From: Nocardia sp. CC227C
GTDB lineage: Bacteria > Actinomycetota > Actinomycetes > Mycobacteriales > Mycobacteriaceae
NCBI RefSeq assembly: GCF_030767025.1
Contig: NZ_JASITE010000027.1
Span: 1-62,589, forward strand
Direction of reading: 5' to 3'
DNA: 62,589 nucleotides
How positions within the stretch are numbered: the first letter of the stretch is position 1; each line of letters opens with the position of its first letter. The notes beneath the pieces were generated by a model. It saw nothing but the letters and a program-made list of their open reading frames with translations, made no database searches and was not told where the DNA came from. Both the position numbers and the translations under genes were made by a program. Shown here piece by piece: positions 47,585 to 55,774 of the stretch.

Positions 47585-47931
47585 GGGGCACCTCGTATTC
47601 GGGCATGTCGGGGAATTCGGCACGAAGCCAGGCGATCTTCGGCTTCGGCCGCCAGTGCGCGTTCGGTCGCGTACTGGGTGACCTGCTCCAGCTCGGAGAG
47701 CCGATCCAGCAACGCGCCGAGGTTGTTCACCGCGGCGGCGACCAGCTCGCACGTGGGTCGGTCTTCGTTGCGCACCGACGCCCACGCCAACCCGTTGCGG
47801 TCGCACACGAAGAACCCGGTATCGGCGGTCTGGTCCTCGCACCGGACAGCGCGGTCCACCTTGAGGGGCAGCAGATCGGGCACCTCAGCGGCGAGCAGGC
47901 GGCGCAGGACAGGGATGTTCAGGTCAGGCAT
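47577..47931 (-). pseudogene. Hypothetical protein gene with apparent +1 frameshift
   Basis: From ATG 47931 (MPDLNIPVLRRLLAAEVPD) the frame reads well to ATERALAAEAEDR, then becomes Arg/Cys-rich and would run 94 bases into the next gene. The +1 frame instead gives IAWLRAEFPDMPEYEVPHA and stops at 47577 with an 8-base overlap, the normal spacing here. The switch lies near 47625. A one-base deletion or a sequencing error would explain it; no slippery motif is seen. Confidence 0.5.
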
Positions 47932-49015
47932 GGGCACGGCTTTCTTCGGTGAGGGTGGGGTCAGGTTGGGATGTGGATTCCGGGGGGCCAGGCGCATCCC
48001 TGGCGGACGACGGGGCGGCACGCGGGGACTCGGTCCGGCGGGGCGGCTTGTGATCACACTCCGAGCCGTCAGCACGCAACCCGTCCGCGTCGCACATGCG
48101 GCACGCAGCGATCCGGGCGCGAGCAAGGCCGCGGCGCGCGCGCTCAGCGGTCTCAGGGTCGTGATCGCACAACACCATCCCGACGTAGCCACGCTCATCG
48201 CACAGGCCGCAGTTGGCCGCGGCGCGAGCACGATCCTCGGCGGCTCGGTGAACCGCGTCGGACCGCTTGCGCGCCTCGGCCCGAGCGCGGGCGCGCTCCC
48301 AGCGCTCGCGGTCACGCCGCGCCTCACGGCATCCACCGCACGGCTCCGACGTGCCACCCGGGTGGGCTGGGCAGTGCGCCCGGGGCGGGTGATCGAGGCG
48401 TTCGAAAACCCAGTCCTCGTAGTCGGCGTGGATGCGCTCGCAGTCGGCGCAGCCTTCGACGAATCTCGGATGGCCGGGATGGTCTCTGGGGGGCTGCTTC
48501 TCGCGCGCGCTACCTACCGGACTATCCCCCCTAACAGCACCACTAAAAGAGGAAGGGAAGGGATAGGAAGGGATAGGGTCCGCGGACTCCCGGCTGGACT
48601 CCTGTGCGGACTCCTGCTGTGACTCCCCAGGGGAATCCCGGCGGGAGTCCTGGGGGTTGTCCGGCTGACTGTCCGGCGGTTGTCCTGGTGGGACATTCTT
48701 ACGTCTGCGCTGATCAGCCTTCCGCTTACGCTCCATTTCGCGTCGCGATTCGACATCTTCCTTGGTCTGCTGCCGCTGCTCCCACTCGTGGAACCTGTAG
48801 CCGCCATCCACCTCATGCCACAGACCCGCGACTACGAGCGCTTTACACTGTCCGACAGTGCCCAAACTGCGCGCGATCTGACGCGGAACGAAGCCATCCG
48901 AGAGCGTCTGAGCCGACCACGAACCCGCCCGGACCCACAGCCCCAGGGCCGCGTTCCCGGCCTGGATCGCCTTCGGATGAAACGCAAGAGTGTCGTCGAC
49001 GTTGAACCACACCAT
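47924..49015 (-). CDS. Replisome-organiser-like protein with zinc knuckles
   Basis: 363 aa. N-terminal winged-helix-like domain (FNVDDTLAFHPKAIQAGNAALGLWVRAGSW, GFVPRQIARSLG) of the phage replication-initiator type; then a basic linker and a low-complexity Gln/Ser stretch of QxS/ESxx units (DSQPDNPQDSRRDSPGESQQ); then repeated CxxC/CxxH groups (FVEGCADCERIH, CGGCREARRD, CGLCDERG, CRMCDADG). Sits beside the HNH-replication gene, so it probably loads the host helicase or primosome. Confidence 0.65.
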   Translation of the reverse strand: MVWFNVDDTLAFHPKAIQAGNAALGLWVRAGSWSAQTLSDGFVPRQIARSLGTVGQCKALVVAGLWHEVDGGYRFHEWEQRQQTKEDVESRREMERKRKADQRRRKNVPPGQPPDSQPDNPQDSRRDSPGESQQESAQESSRESADPIPSYPFPSSFSGAVRGDSPVGSAREKQPPRDHPGHPRFVEGCADCERIHADYEDWVFERLDHPPRAHCPAHPGGTSEPCGGCREARRDRERWERARARAEARKRSDAVHRAAEDRARAAANCGLCDERGYVGMVLCDHDPETAERARRGLARARIAACRMCDADGLRADGSECDHKPPRRTESPRAAPSSARDAPGPPESTSQPDPTLTEESRAHA

Positions 49016-49710
49016 CACGCACCACCGATCCGGTCGGCCCACAGATCGGCGTCATCAACGCCGCGCTGGCGATTGCAGGTAGAGCACGCGGCACGCAGGT
49101 TCTCGACCGTGTCCTCACCGCCGACGAGGAACGGCTTGACGTGATCGAGCTCCAGCCAGATGCCGGCCTCCTGGTCCTCGGGTGCGCCCTCGTCGACAGG
49201 ATCGAAGGCGTACCCGCAGTAGACGCAGCGCCAGCTGTCGCGCTCGTACACCTCCTGGCGAACGAACCGTGAGATCGCCGGACGGCTCAGGCGCTTCGCC
49301 GCCTTCCGCGCATCGAGGCGCGTCATGGCGGCGAGCGCTCGGGCCGCGGCCGCCTTGATGGGCAGCGAACGGGTCTTGTCTGCTTCCTCGATAGCGCGGC
49401 GCAGGCGGTTCGGGTTCTTGCCGACTCCGTTGAACTCCATGTACCGGCAGATGAAGATCTCGAACTCGTCGTCGTCGATCACAATCCACCCGCGGTGGGC
49501 GAGGTCGCGCATGTTCTTCTCAACAGCCCCAGCGTCGAGATCTGATGTGAGAGAGGCGATGCGACCGGGCAAGAAGTTCATGATGCCCAGTGCGTTGAGT
49601 TCGGGCCGGAGGCACAGCATGAGAAGCGTGTGCTGCTGCGCGGCCGTGAGTGCATGGAACGCGGGCTCGCGATGAAGGCGCGTAGGAATCTGGGCAAGTT
49701 CACGCCCCAT
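49015..49710 (-). CDS. Replication-initiator-like domain fused to HNH nuclease
   Basis: 231 aa. Residues 1-110: winged helix like the neighbouring replication protein (RELAQIPTRLHREPAFHALTAA, IMNFLPGRIASLTSDL, LAHRGWIVIDDDEFEIFI). Residues ~150-231: complete HNH module WRCVYCGYAF, LELDHVKPFLVGG, ENLRAACSTCNRQRG. GGAGGTGCCCG before ATG 49710. Might nick DNA at the replication origin or act as a homing-type partner. Confidence 0.8.
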   Translation of the reverse strand: MGRELAQIPTRLHREPAFHALTAAQQHTLLMLCLRPELNALGIMNFLPGRIASLTSDLDAGAVEKNMRDLAHRGWIVIDDDEFEIFICRYMEFNGVGKNPNRLRRAIEEADKTRSLPIKAAAARALAAMTRLDARKAAKRLSRPAISRFVRQEVYERDSWRCVYCGYAFDPVDEGAPEDQEAGIWLELDHVKPFLVGGEDTVENLRAACSTCNRQRGVDDADLWADRIGGA

Positions 49711-50365
49711 CGGGCACCTCCTGGATGTCATCGGATTCGCCGCCGGGGATCAGTCGCAGCTTCGGCCGCGGCGGGGTCGCCTCACGCCCGCCCTCCATCG
49801 GCTCCACACCCGGCCGCGCCCACTGATAGATGGCGTCCCAGTCCGCGTTGAAGTAGCGGCGCAGCACGCCACCGGTGTTCGCGGGCGGGCGCGGTTTCCC
49901 GTTGCGCCGCCACTGCTCCCGGCGTCGCTCGTAGTAGCCCTCCAAGCCCGGGCGGTGCCGCCTACACAAGCCGACGTATCGGCCTTCGCCGGTCTCTGGA
50001 TCGGGGTCGACGAACCACACCTGCGAGGACCGGCCACACACGCCCTCACGGCGCACCATCGGTGCCACACATCGAGGCCGACCAGGGTTACGGTCGATGA
50101 CCTCGTAGCGGGGGAAGTCGTCGCGGATGACCTTCTTGCCCCAATACCGCTGGTAGTAGTCGTCGGTGCCGTGCGCCAGCTCGGCCACCTCCGCGACCCA
50201 GTTCTTCAAGCTGCGGCGGCCCTGCTCCTTGCGGGTGGCGAGCAGCTCATCCAAGGCGAGTGCGAACAACAGCACGTCCCCGGTGAGGTCGGGGTCGTTG
50301 AGCATGCGGCGGCGGCGCTCGTCACGGGCCATGATCGCCCGCAGGTCGGTGCTCTCACGCCCCAT
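49700..50365 (-). CDS. Hypothetical replication-region protein, 221 aa
   Basis: Helical N-terminus (DLTGDVLLFALALDELLATRK, SLKNWVAEVAEL) and a basic/aromatic middle (YYQRYWGKKVIRDDFPRYEVI) with Cys residues at CVAP, VCGR and LCRRH that could bind zinc. Its upstream bases and start (GGTGCCCGATGGGGCGTGA) repeat those of the gene at 49710. Confidence 0.6.
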   Translation of the reverse strand: MGRESTDLRAIMARDERRRRMLNDPDLTGDVLLFALALDELLATRKEQGRRSLKNWVAEVAELAHGTDDYYQRYWGKKVIRDDFPRYEVIDRNPGRPRCVAPMVRREGVCGRSSQVWFVDPDPETGEGRYVGLCRRHRPGLEGYYERRREQWRRNGKPRPPANTGGVLRRYFNADWDAIYQWARPGVEPMEGGREATPPRPKLRLIPGGESDDIQEVPDGA

Positions 50366-50420
50366 CGGGCACCACCTCCTGATTGATCACTTCGGCGAGT
50401 GCCTGGGCGTGCCCGGTCAC
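50355..50420 (-). CDS. Micropeptide, 21 aa, remnant of duplicated gene
   Basis: VTGHAQALAEVINQEVVPDGA resembles the end of the 57-aa protein at 51460-51633 (GHAQALADTVNREVAP). GTG 50420 overlaps the methyltransferase stop. Probably a partial copy left by duplication; may still be translated. Confidence 0.4.
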   Translation of the reverse strand: MTGHAQALAEVINQEVVPDGA

Positions 50421-51463
50421 GACAACCCCTCCTCGAAGTCGAAACCGATCTCCATCGGCTTGGACAACCGCGCCTTGATCAGCGGCAGATAGTCCGGCTC
50501 CCGCTCGATCGCGGCACAGCGCAAGCCCTCCAGTGCACACGCCTCTGCTGTCGTGCCCGAGCCCGCGAACGGATCCAGCACGAGCCCGCCCGACGGAGTG
50601 ACCAAACGCACCAGCCAGCGCATCAACCCGAGCGGCTTCACTGTGGGATGCCGGACACTGTTCACGCTCAGGCGCTCGCTACCGCGCGCCTTGGACGCGT
50701 ACCGGAACACAGGGAAAAACGCGCTCGCGGATCCGCCCTCGTGCAGGACACGTTCACCGGCTGCGGTTCCGGCGCTCCCGCCCGAGAACCCGATCCCCGA
50801 TCGACGGGCTATCGTCGCGGCGCCGGGCCGCCGCTGGCCGGTCTGCCGGTCCAGATCGGCTGCGGTCTTCTCGTCCAACACGACGTTGGGAGGCCACCGG
50901 TCATTGACTCGACAGCCGTCGATATCGAGTCCGCCCGTCCCGTATCGTGCGACGTTCTCAGCGACCGTCCCCGCCAGAGGCTTACGCGCCACAACGACAG
51001 GTTCGAACGCGGGTTTCAGGAACGCTGCCCCCTTCGGGAAGCCCTGCCCGTGCAGCCACGCGATCGAATCCCGGATCTCGAATCCAGCGTCCTCGACTGC
51101 CACTACGAGCCGATGCCAGGTTCGTGAGCCGCCGAAGGCCAGCAAATAGCCGCCCGGCTTGAGCACCCGGAGACATTCAGCAACCCAGGTCCCGCACCAT
51201 TCCTGGAACGGCCGCCCAGCGATGTACGCCTCGGGCGTGGTGACGGTCGACTTCCCGGCCGCCGGGTTGGTGCGCCCATCCTCACGAGTGCGGAACCGAG
51301 CCGACGCGGGCTTGAACGAATCCCACTCCTGACCCATGAATTCCAAGCCGTAAGGAGGGTCGGTCACGACGGAATCCACCGAGGCGCTGGCCATCTCGCG
51401 AAGGACCACGACACAGTCGCCCGCGTGAATCGTTACCGCGTCGTCGGCGTAGTAGACGGTCAA
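50417..51463 (-). CDS. Site-specific DNA methyltransferase (beta class)
   Basis: 348 aa, TTG 51463 with GGAGGTGGCGCC upstream. Motif IV TDPPYGLEF (Asp35-Pro-Pro-Tyr) precedes motif I LVLDPFAGSGTTAEAC near the C-terminus, the order of beta-class N6-adenine or N4-cytosine methyltransferases; RHPTVKPLGLM is the usual motif before motif I. No cognate restriction gene is seen, so it is an orphan enzyme probably protecting phage DNA from host restriction. Confidence 0.9.
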   Translation of the reverse strand: MTVYYADDAVTIHAGDCVVVLREMASASVDSVVTDPPYGLEFMGQEWDSFKPASARFRTREDGRTNPAAGKSTVTTPEAYIAGRPFQEWCGTWVAECLRVLKPGGYLLAFGGSRTWHRLVVAVEDAGFEIRDSIAWLHGQGFPKGAAFLKPAFEPVVVARKPLAGTVAENVARYGTGGLDIDGCRVNDRWPPNVVLDEKTAADLDRQTGQRRPGAATIARRSGIGFSGGSAGTAAGERVLHEGGSASAFFPVFRYASKARGSERLSVNSVRHPTVKPLGLMRWLVRLVTPSGGLVLDPFAGSGTTAEACALEGLRCAAIEREPDYLPLIKARLSKPMEIGFDFEEGLS

Positions 51464-51633
51464 GGCGCCACCTCCCGGTTCACGGTGTCGGCGAGCGCCT
51501 GGGCGTGCCCGTGCCGGACGTAGTCGAGCGTGTGGCGAGAGTCGAGGAGGTAGCCGCGGGCGTACGCCACCGCGCCGCCCCACGTCCGCCAGTGCTGGAA
51601 CGAGCCGGGAAGCCAGAGCACATCCGTGGTCAT
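51460..51633 (-). CDS. Hypothetical protein, 57 aa
   Basis: MTTDVLWLPGSFQHWRTWGG followed by AYARGYLLDSRHTLDYV and GHAQALADTVNREVAP. Overlaps the methyltransferase start and the HNH stop. The C-terminal motif is duplicated at 50355-50420. Confidence 0.55.
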   Translation of the reverse strand: MTTDVLWLPGSFQHWRTWGGAVAYARGYLLDSRHTLDYVRHGHAQALADTVNREVAP

Positions 51634-52049
51634 GCCGCACCGCCGACCGGTGTGATGCTGCCGTCATCAGCGAGCCGCACGACACCGTGCAGACCGGAGA
51701 TGATCGGCACTTTCAGCGGGTCGTCGCCCGCCTCCAGATGCCAGCCCTCGGCCGCCGCGTCCTTCGGATGCATCGTCACCCAGCCATGGCATTTGCGGGT
51801 GCCGTCACCGCAGGCATGGACACAGTTCGATGCCGTCCACGGACCGCCCTGGGATTGGTTGCGGCGGTGGTGAATCGACTCCGCCCGCATCACCCCGCAG
51901 ATCTCGCACCAGCCACCCGAACGCTCCGCTACCAGCTTGCGGGTGGCTGTCATGCCCGGGTTCTTCGGCTTCGGCGTGCGCGGCTGACGTTTCGCCAGGC
52001 GTTGCAGCATGTGCGCCGCGATGTACTTCGGCTTCCGCTGGATAGTCAC
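51630..52049 (-). CDS. HNH endonuclease-like protein, 139 aa
   Basis: GTG 52049. WCEICGVMRAESIHHRRNQSQGG, ASNCVHACGDGTRKCHGWV: the Cys pair, HH and N...CH of an HNH fold. Basic N-terminus (RKPKYIAAHMLQRLAKRQPR). Third HNH-type protein of the phage. Confidence 0.75.
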   Translation of the reverse strand: MTIQRKPKYIAAHMLQRLAKRQPRTPKPKNPGMTATRKLVAERSGGWCEICGVMRAESIHHRRNQSQGGPWTASNCVHACGDGTRKCHGWVTMHPKDAAAEGWHLEAGDDPLKVPIISGLHGVVRLADDGSITPVGGAA

Positions 52050-52177
52050 TGCCGCCCCCTGAACACGAGAAGGGCTATCGCGGTAGCCACGGCGAAGCAC
52101 GCCAGCGTGACCAGCAGCGCTTGCCACCACGTCATCGGCTCACCAACAGCCCGCGCGCACTCAGCGAGAATCGTCAT
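52046..52177 (-). CDS. Membrane peptide, 43 aa
   Basis: AGGAGACCGC before ATG 52177. One transmembrane helix (WWQALLVTLACFAVATAIALLV) and RGRQ end. Coupled to the HNH gene by a 4-base overlap. Confidence 0.6.
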   Translation of the reverse strand: MTILAECARAVGEPMTWWQALLVTLACFAVATAIALLVFRGRQ

Positions 52178-52725
52178 GCGGTCTCCTGGTATCGGTGCAG
52201 CAGCGCCTCGATAGCTGCGTCGTCGGTGGCGGTCCGCAGCTCGATGCCGTGCTCCCGCTTGAACTCCGCAGCCACCCTGTTGGGGTCGATGCCGCGGGCG
52301 TTGCACAGCCGCATCAGCTTGGCGCGGGCGAAATCAGCGGCCGGGAGCCCCGCCGCGGCCCGGGCGGCGCGCGCCCGTACCTCGTCCGCCGAGGCCACGC
52401 CCCGCTTGGTGTCCGCGGCCAGGGCCGCGACGATCGCACGACCCCAGGCACTGGTCTCGGCATTCATCAGCTCGGAATCACGGGTGAAGTTGGTCTTGCC
52501 GGGGAAGCGCTCCCAGGCCATCCCGATGCCGGGGTTCTGGTCGTTGGCATCCCGGTAGGCGGCGGCCACGACCACGATGAACGTCTGGTCCCCGAGCGTC
52601 TCGATCCGATACGGGACGGCCGGGTCGACCGGGCGCAGTGCGCCGTCCGGGTGGGCCTGTCGGAATTCCCGGATCCGCTCTGCGACCTCCACGTAGTCGC
52701 CGTTGTTGAACTTCTGGTCGCCCAT
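52174..52725 (-). CDS. Putative single-strand annealing protein
   Basis: 183 aa. VEVAERIREFRQAHPDGALRPVD, a beta segment, GIGMAWERFPGKTNFTRDSELMNAETSAWGRAIVAAL, TKRGVASADEVRAR: the NAETSA-GRA-AALG-type block typical of Erf/Sak-like and related phage recombination proteins. It directly follows the exonuclease gene. Together they would make a Red-like recombination pair. ATG 52725 has GGGAG upstream; GTG 52731 is alternative. Confidence 0.6.
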   Translation of the reverse strand: MGDQKFNNGDYVEVAERIREFRQAHPDGALRPVDPAVPYRIETLGDQTFIVVVAAAYRDANDQNPGIGMAWERFPGKTNFTRDSELMNAETSAWGRAIVAALAADTKRGVASADEVRARAARAAAGLPAADFARAKLMRLCNARGIDPNRVAAEFKREHGIELRTATDDAAIEALLHRYQETA

Positions 52726-52727
52726 GC

Positions 52728-53549
52728 TCACTCCCCAAATGCCCAGTCGGGCAGGCTCATCGGATGGATGTGGTCGCCATAGCCGGGCCAGTAGTCGGCG
52801 TCCCGGCACTCGGCGTAGATTGCGATCGCCTTGTCCACCTGCCGGTCCGCTTCAGCCAGCGCGGTGGTGTCCCACTCGTGCAGCGACACCAGATATGGCG
52901 GGGTCTTCTCCTGCGCGATGAAGATGCACTGCTCCACCTCGATGCCCAGTTCGCGCAGCACGCGCCGGTAGGCGGCATCCTGGATGTGGTAGCCGTACTC
53001 GGCGGCGGACTTGCGGAACGAGCGCGGTGCCGCGTTGCGGGTGGTCTTGTAGTCCACGACCAGCGCCCGATCGCCTTCCAGGACAAGGAAGTCGGTGCGG
53101 GCCCGCAGCATTACCAAACGGGTCGGGTCCATCGCGTAGGCCGACGTCTCCGCGCGGCCCGGCATGGACAGCAACTCGGCGACGGCGGACTGATTGCGCG
53201 CCACCTCGGCCATGTCGTGCACCATCTGGAACTGCTTGGTCTTCAGCGCGATCTCGCCTCGAGAACGTGCCTTGTCCCGTTCGGCCTTCGCCTTCGGGGT
53301 CCAGGTGTCGGTCTCGACCTCCACCACCGGCGCTCCGGTACCGAGCAGCAGGGTGTGCGCGGCGGTGCCCTCGTCGAACTCGTCGCAGAACACGGGCACT
53401 GCGGCCTTGAACGTTGCGGGCCCACCTTCGCGGAGCAGGGTGCGCATCCCGGAGGACGACAGGCTGTTCTTGTCGCCGTGGTAAATCGCTTCCGGGATGT
53501 CCTCGTACAGACCCGGTACGGTCGGTGCCTGGTCAGTGTCGATCGGCAC
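52728..53549 (-). CDS. PD-(D/E)XK exonuclease (RecE/Cas4-like)
   Basis: 273 aa, GTG 53549 with AAGGAGACATCTC. Starts YEDIPEAIYHGDKNSLSSSGMRTLL (typical for phage PDDEXK exonucleases), catalytic block RARTDFLVLEGDRALVVDYKTTRNA (Asp and D-x-K) and HIQDAAYRRVLRELGIE. Would resect double-strand ends for the annealing protein downstream. Confidence 0.85.
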   Translation of the reverse strand: MPIDTDQAPTVPGLYEDIPEAIYHGDKNSLSSSGMRTLLREGGPATFKAAVPVFCDEFDEGTAAHTLLLGTGAPVVEVETDTWTPKAKAERDKARSRGEIALKTKQFQMVHDMAEVARNQSAVAELLSMPGRAETSAYAMDPTRLVMLRARTDFLVLEGDRALVVDYKTTRNAAPRSFRKSAAEYGYHIQDAAYRRVLRELGIEVEQCIFIAQEKTPPYLVSLHEWDTTALAEADRQVDKAIAIYAECRDADYWPGYGDHIHPMSLPDWAFGE

Positions 53550-53679
53550 GAGATGTCTCCTTGTCGGTGATGTCCTCCCGGGATCGGCACGGGAGGAGAG
53601 GGCTGTCCGAGTGGATGCAGGCACGTAGCCAGCACTCGGGAACGAAGTAGTCGGTCATCCAGCACAGGGCGTTGGTCAC
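53533..53679 (-). CDS. Cys-rich micropeptide, 48 aa
   Basis: GTG 53679 overlaps the previous stop. VTNALCWMTDYFVPECWLRA and CIHSDSPLLPCRSRED: five Cys. Its end overlaps the exonuclease start by 17 bases. Possibly metal-binding. Confidence 0.45.
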   Translation of the reverse strand: MTNALCWMTDYFVPECWLRACIHSDSPLLPCRSREDITDKETSRADRH

Positions 53680-53846
53680 GTTGGCCCCCTGACGAACTCG
53701 GAGATCTCGCCGCGATCGGCAGCGTTGTTCACCGTGTAGGTGAAGCCCGGACGCTCGGAGTCGTGGACGCTGATGCGGAGGCGGCCGTCGGGGTCGCGCT
53801 CCAGCACCAGCCGGGAGAAGCCGTCGGCGAACACGAGCGCGGTCAT
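53676..53846 (-). CDS. Hypothetical protein, 56 aa
   Basis: MTALVFADGFSRLVLERDPD, then RISVHDSERPGFTYTV: a small beta-hairpin protein. Coupled by 4-base overlaps. Confidence 0.55.
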   Translation of the reverse strand: MTALVFADGFSRLVLERDPDGRLRISVHDSERPGFTYTVNNAADRGEISEFVRGPT

Positions 53847-54247
53847 GAGGCGGCCTGCTTCCTCAGCGCCCTAGCCTCACGTTCCTGCCGCTCCAGGCTG
53901 TAAGTGTTGAACCCCAACCGGCGCAACGTCATCCACGACAGGCCGCCATACCCATTGGCGATCCAACGCAACGCATCATCGTTGTCCATGCCCATGTTGA
54001 AGCGGGCATGCTCGTAGTCGGCGTGGATCGCGGCCTCCCGCTCCACCGTTTGCAGCCGCTTCGTCCCGTGCTTCACCCACTGCGGCGGGGCGAGTACCGC
54101 CCGGGCCCTGCGCGGCCCGGACGGCAACCACAGAAACAGCAGCCACCGGCCATCACCCGACGGGGTCGCGTACCGCTTCTGCCCGGCCGCGATGATCCCG
54201 TACGTCGTCGGGATATCGCGGCCCACGGTGACCTCGGTCAGCGTCAC
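53843..54247 (-). CDS. Hypothetical protein, 134 aa
   Basis: GTG 54247. Beta start (GDGRWLLFLWLPSG) and helical end (DYEHARFNMGMDNDDALRWIANGYGGLSWMTLRRLGFN). Coupled to WhiB gene by GTGA overlap. Confidence 0.55.
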   Translation of the reverse strand: MTLTEVTVGRDIPTTYGIIAAGQKRYATPSGDGRWLLFLWLPSGPRRARAVLAPPQWVKHGTKRLQTVEREAAIHADYEHARFNMGMDNDDALRWIANGYGGLSWMTLRRLGFNTYSLERQEREARALRKQAAS

Positions 54248-54771
54248 GACCTCACCCCCGTCCGCAGCGGGATCGCGAGGATGCGTTCGGCGTTGGCGCG
54301 TTTGATGTGCGGGTACCGGCCCTTCGCGATGCTGCCCAAGGTCTGCGGCGCGACCAACACCTGATCGCTGATCTCGGGATAGGTCATGAACTCGTGCAGC
54401 CGCTTCAGGTGCTCCACCACCGGACCGGAATCCACCAGGCCGTGCGTGCACGGGCGGCACCGCGTCGCGTTCGCGTGCTTGGTCTCGAACCAGCCACCGC
54501 ACTCGGCGCAGATCTTGGTGGCCCGACCCAGCACCTGGACGCCTTCCAGCCAGCGGGCCAACGCGCGCCGTTGACGGACGTCCTCCAGGTCGAAACCCGC
54601 GCGGATACCGAACCTCTCGTCGCGCTTGACCGCTGCCTCGCCGCAGTCACGGCGAACCGGGCAGCCTTCGCAGATCGCCTGGGCGGCCTCGACTTCGCTG
54701 CGGGTATAGCTGAACCAAATCTCCGGGCACGCACTGCCGCTACATGCGGCCCGCTCCTCCCACTCGCTCAC
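54244..54771 (-). CDS. WhiB-family Fe-S regulator with C-terminal HTH
   Basis: 175 aa, GTG 54771. WhiB domain with four Cys ligands (Cys10, Cys34, Cys37, Cys43) in ICEGCPVRRDC, and GIRAGFDLEDVRQRR in place of the usual G[VI]WGG turn. Residues ~95-120 add CAECGGWFETKHANATRCRPC (zinc ribbon) and 130-170 a helix-turn-helix (PEISDQVLVAPQTLGSIAKGRYPHI). Phage WhiB proteins modulate host sigma factor activity, as TM4 WhiB does; the extra domains are unusual. Confidence 0.85.
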   Translation of the reverse strand: MSEWEERAACSGSACPEIWFSYTRSEVEAAQAICEGCPVRRDCGEAAVKRDERFGIRAGFDLEDVRQRRALARWLEGVQVLGRATKICAECGGWFETKHANATRCRPCTHGLVDSGPVVEHLKRLHEFMTYPEISDQVLVAPQTLGSIAKGRYPHIKRANAERILAIPLRTGVRS

Positions 54772-55130
54772 TTGCGCCTCCTGTCGCAGTCGTTGCACCG
54801 GACCAGCCCGCGGGCGCGCTGCACCACGACCACGCGCCGCGAGACCGGGGCGTTGCAGACGACGCACCGGAACGCTGTCGAGACGGCGAGAGCGAGTTTC
54901 TGGTTCTCCTCGTGCCGCCGATAGATCCGGCAGGTTCGGCACTCACACGCGGGGCCGGGCTTGTGATCAGGGCAGGTCACTCCGCGGTACGTTCTGCCGA
55001 GGACGATCGACCGGATCGTGTCCTTGCATCGCCCGAACTGCTCAGCGATCCGCGCAGGCTGGACGCCGCGGTCGTGCAGGCGCACGATCTCCAGCACCTG
55101 CTCGTCCGAGAGCGGCGGTTTCCGGGCCAT
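54768..55130 (-). CDS. HTH protein with two zinc ribbons, 120 aa
   Basis: N-terminal resolvase-type HTH (LSDEQVLEIVRLHDRGVQPARIAEQFGRCKDTIRSIV), then PACECRTCRI and FRCVVCNAP...RCNDCDRR. A DNA-binding regulator, gene-coupled with WhiB. ATG 55130. Confidence 0.7.
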   Translation of the reverse strand: MARKPPLSDEQVLEIVRLHDRGVQPARIAEQFGRCKDTIRSIVLGRTYRGVTCPDHKPGPACECRTCRIYRRHEENQKLALAVSTAFRCVVCNAPVSRRVVVVQRARGLVRCNDCDRRRK

Positions 55131-55348
55131 CACAGGACTCCGTCCCGGTCGGCGACCCACCGGTCATGCCCGCGGTCCCACGCATCCCCGACCAGATCGT
55201 CGGCGTCGTCCTCGTCGTCGGGATCGGCTGGGGCGCACGAGTACTCCTCGCCCGGCCCGGCCACGATCCCGACCAGCGCCCACAACAGAAACCCCGCAGC
55301 CATCAACTGCCAGCCCCGCCCGAGCACGTCCCACCACGCCGGGGTCAC
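55130..55348 (-). CDS. Membrane protein, 72 aa
   Basis: GTG 55348. One membrane helix (GWQLMAAGFLLWALVGIVAG) and a very acidic cytoplasmic tail (APADPDDEDDADDLVGDAWD). Unrecognised. Confidence 0.55.
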   Translation of the reverse strand: MTPAWWDVLGRGWQLMAAGFLLWALVGIVAGPGEEYSCAPADPDDEDDADDLVGDAWDRGHDRWVADRDGVL

Positions 55349-55527
55349 CGCCGCGCCTCCTCGAGGTCGAAGGGCTGATTCGCCGATGTCGGACCGAGAC
55401 AATCCGCGCACGGACACGGACCCATGGCCTTCACCCACCGCGCGGCACCCGGGCGGTTGCCGGTGTGCATCCGCGCGCCCCGGTCATGCGCGGCCTGCGG
55501 GGCCACCCACCATTCACGCCCGGCCAT
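55345..55527 (-). CDS. Hypothetical protein, 60 aa
   Basis: Basic, Trp-containing start (MAGREWWVAPQAAHDRGARM) and MGPCPCADCLGP with three Cys, a possible metal site. Confidence 0.55.
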   Translation of the reverse strand: MAGREWWVAPQAAHDRGARMHTGNRPGAARWVKAMGPCPCADCLGPTSANQPFDLEEARR

Positions 55528-55774
55528 CGGTCACCTCCAGCCCGGCTCGAAACTTCCCGCACCAGCAGCAGCCGTGCTTGTGCTCGGCCGCCTCCACCGC
55601 GCACACAGCGCCGCTCGAGGTGTCCGGCACCGGATTGCGGAAGTCCTCACCATCAGCGGTGACGTCGTCGCGGAACCCCTGCGTCACCCATCCGTGCATG
55701 ACGGCCGGGCAGACGGTAGGGATCTTGGACAGGGTCTGCGCCAACGCTTCTCGCTGCTCACGCCCGGCCAGCAT
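55514..55774 (-). CDS. Hypothetical protein, 86 aa
   Basis: Begins MLAGREQREALAQTLSKI; C-terminal EHKHGCCWCGKFRAG metal-site-like. Overlaps both neighbours. Confidence 0.55.
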   Translation of the reverse strand: MLAGREQREALAQTLSKIPTVCPAVMHGWVTQGFRDDVTADGEDFRNPVPDTSSGAVCAVEAAEHKHGCCWCGKFRAGLEVTDGRA

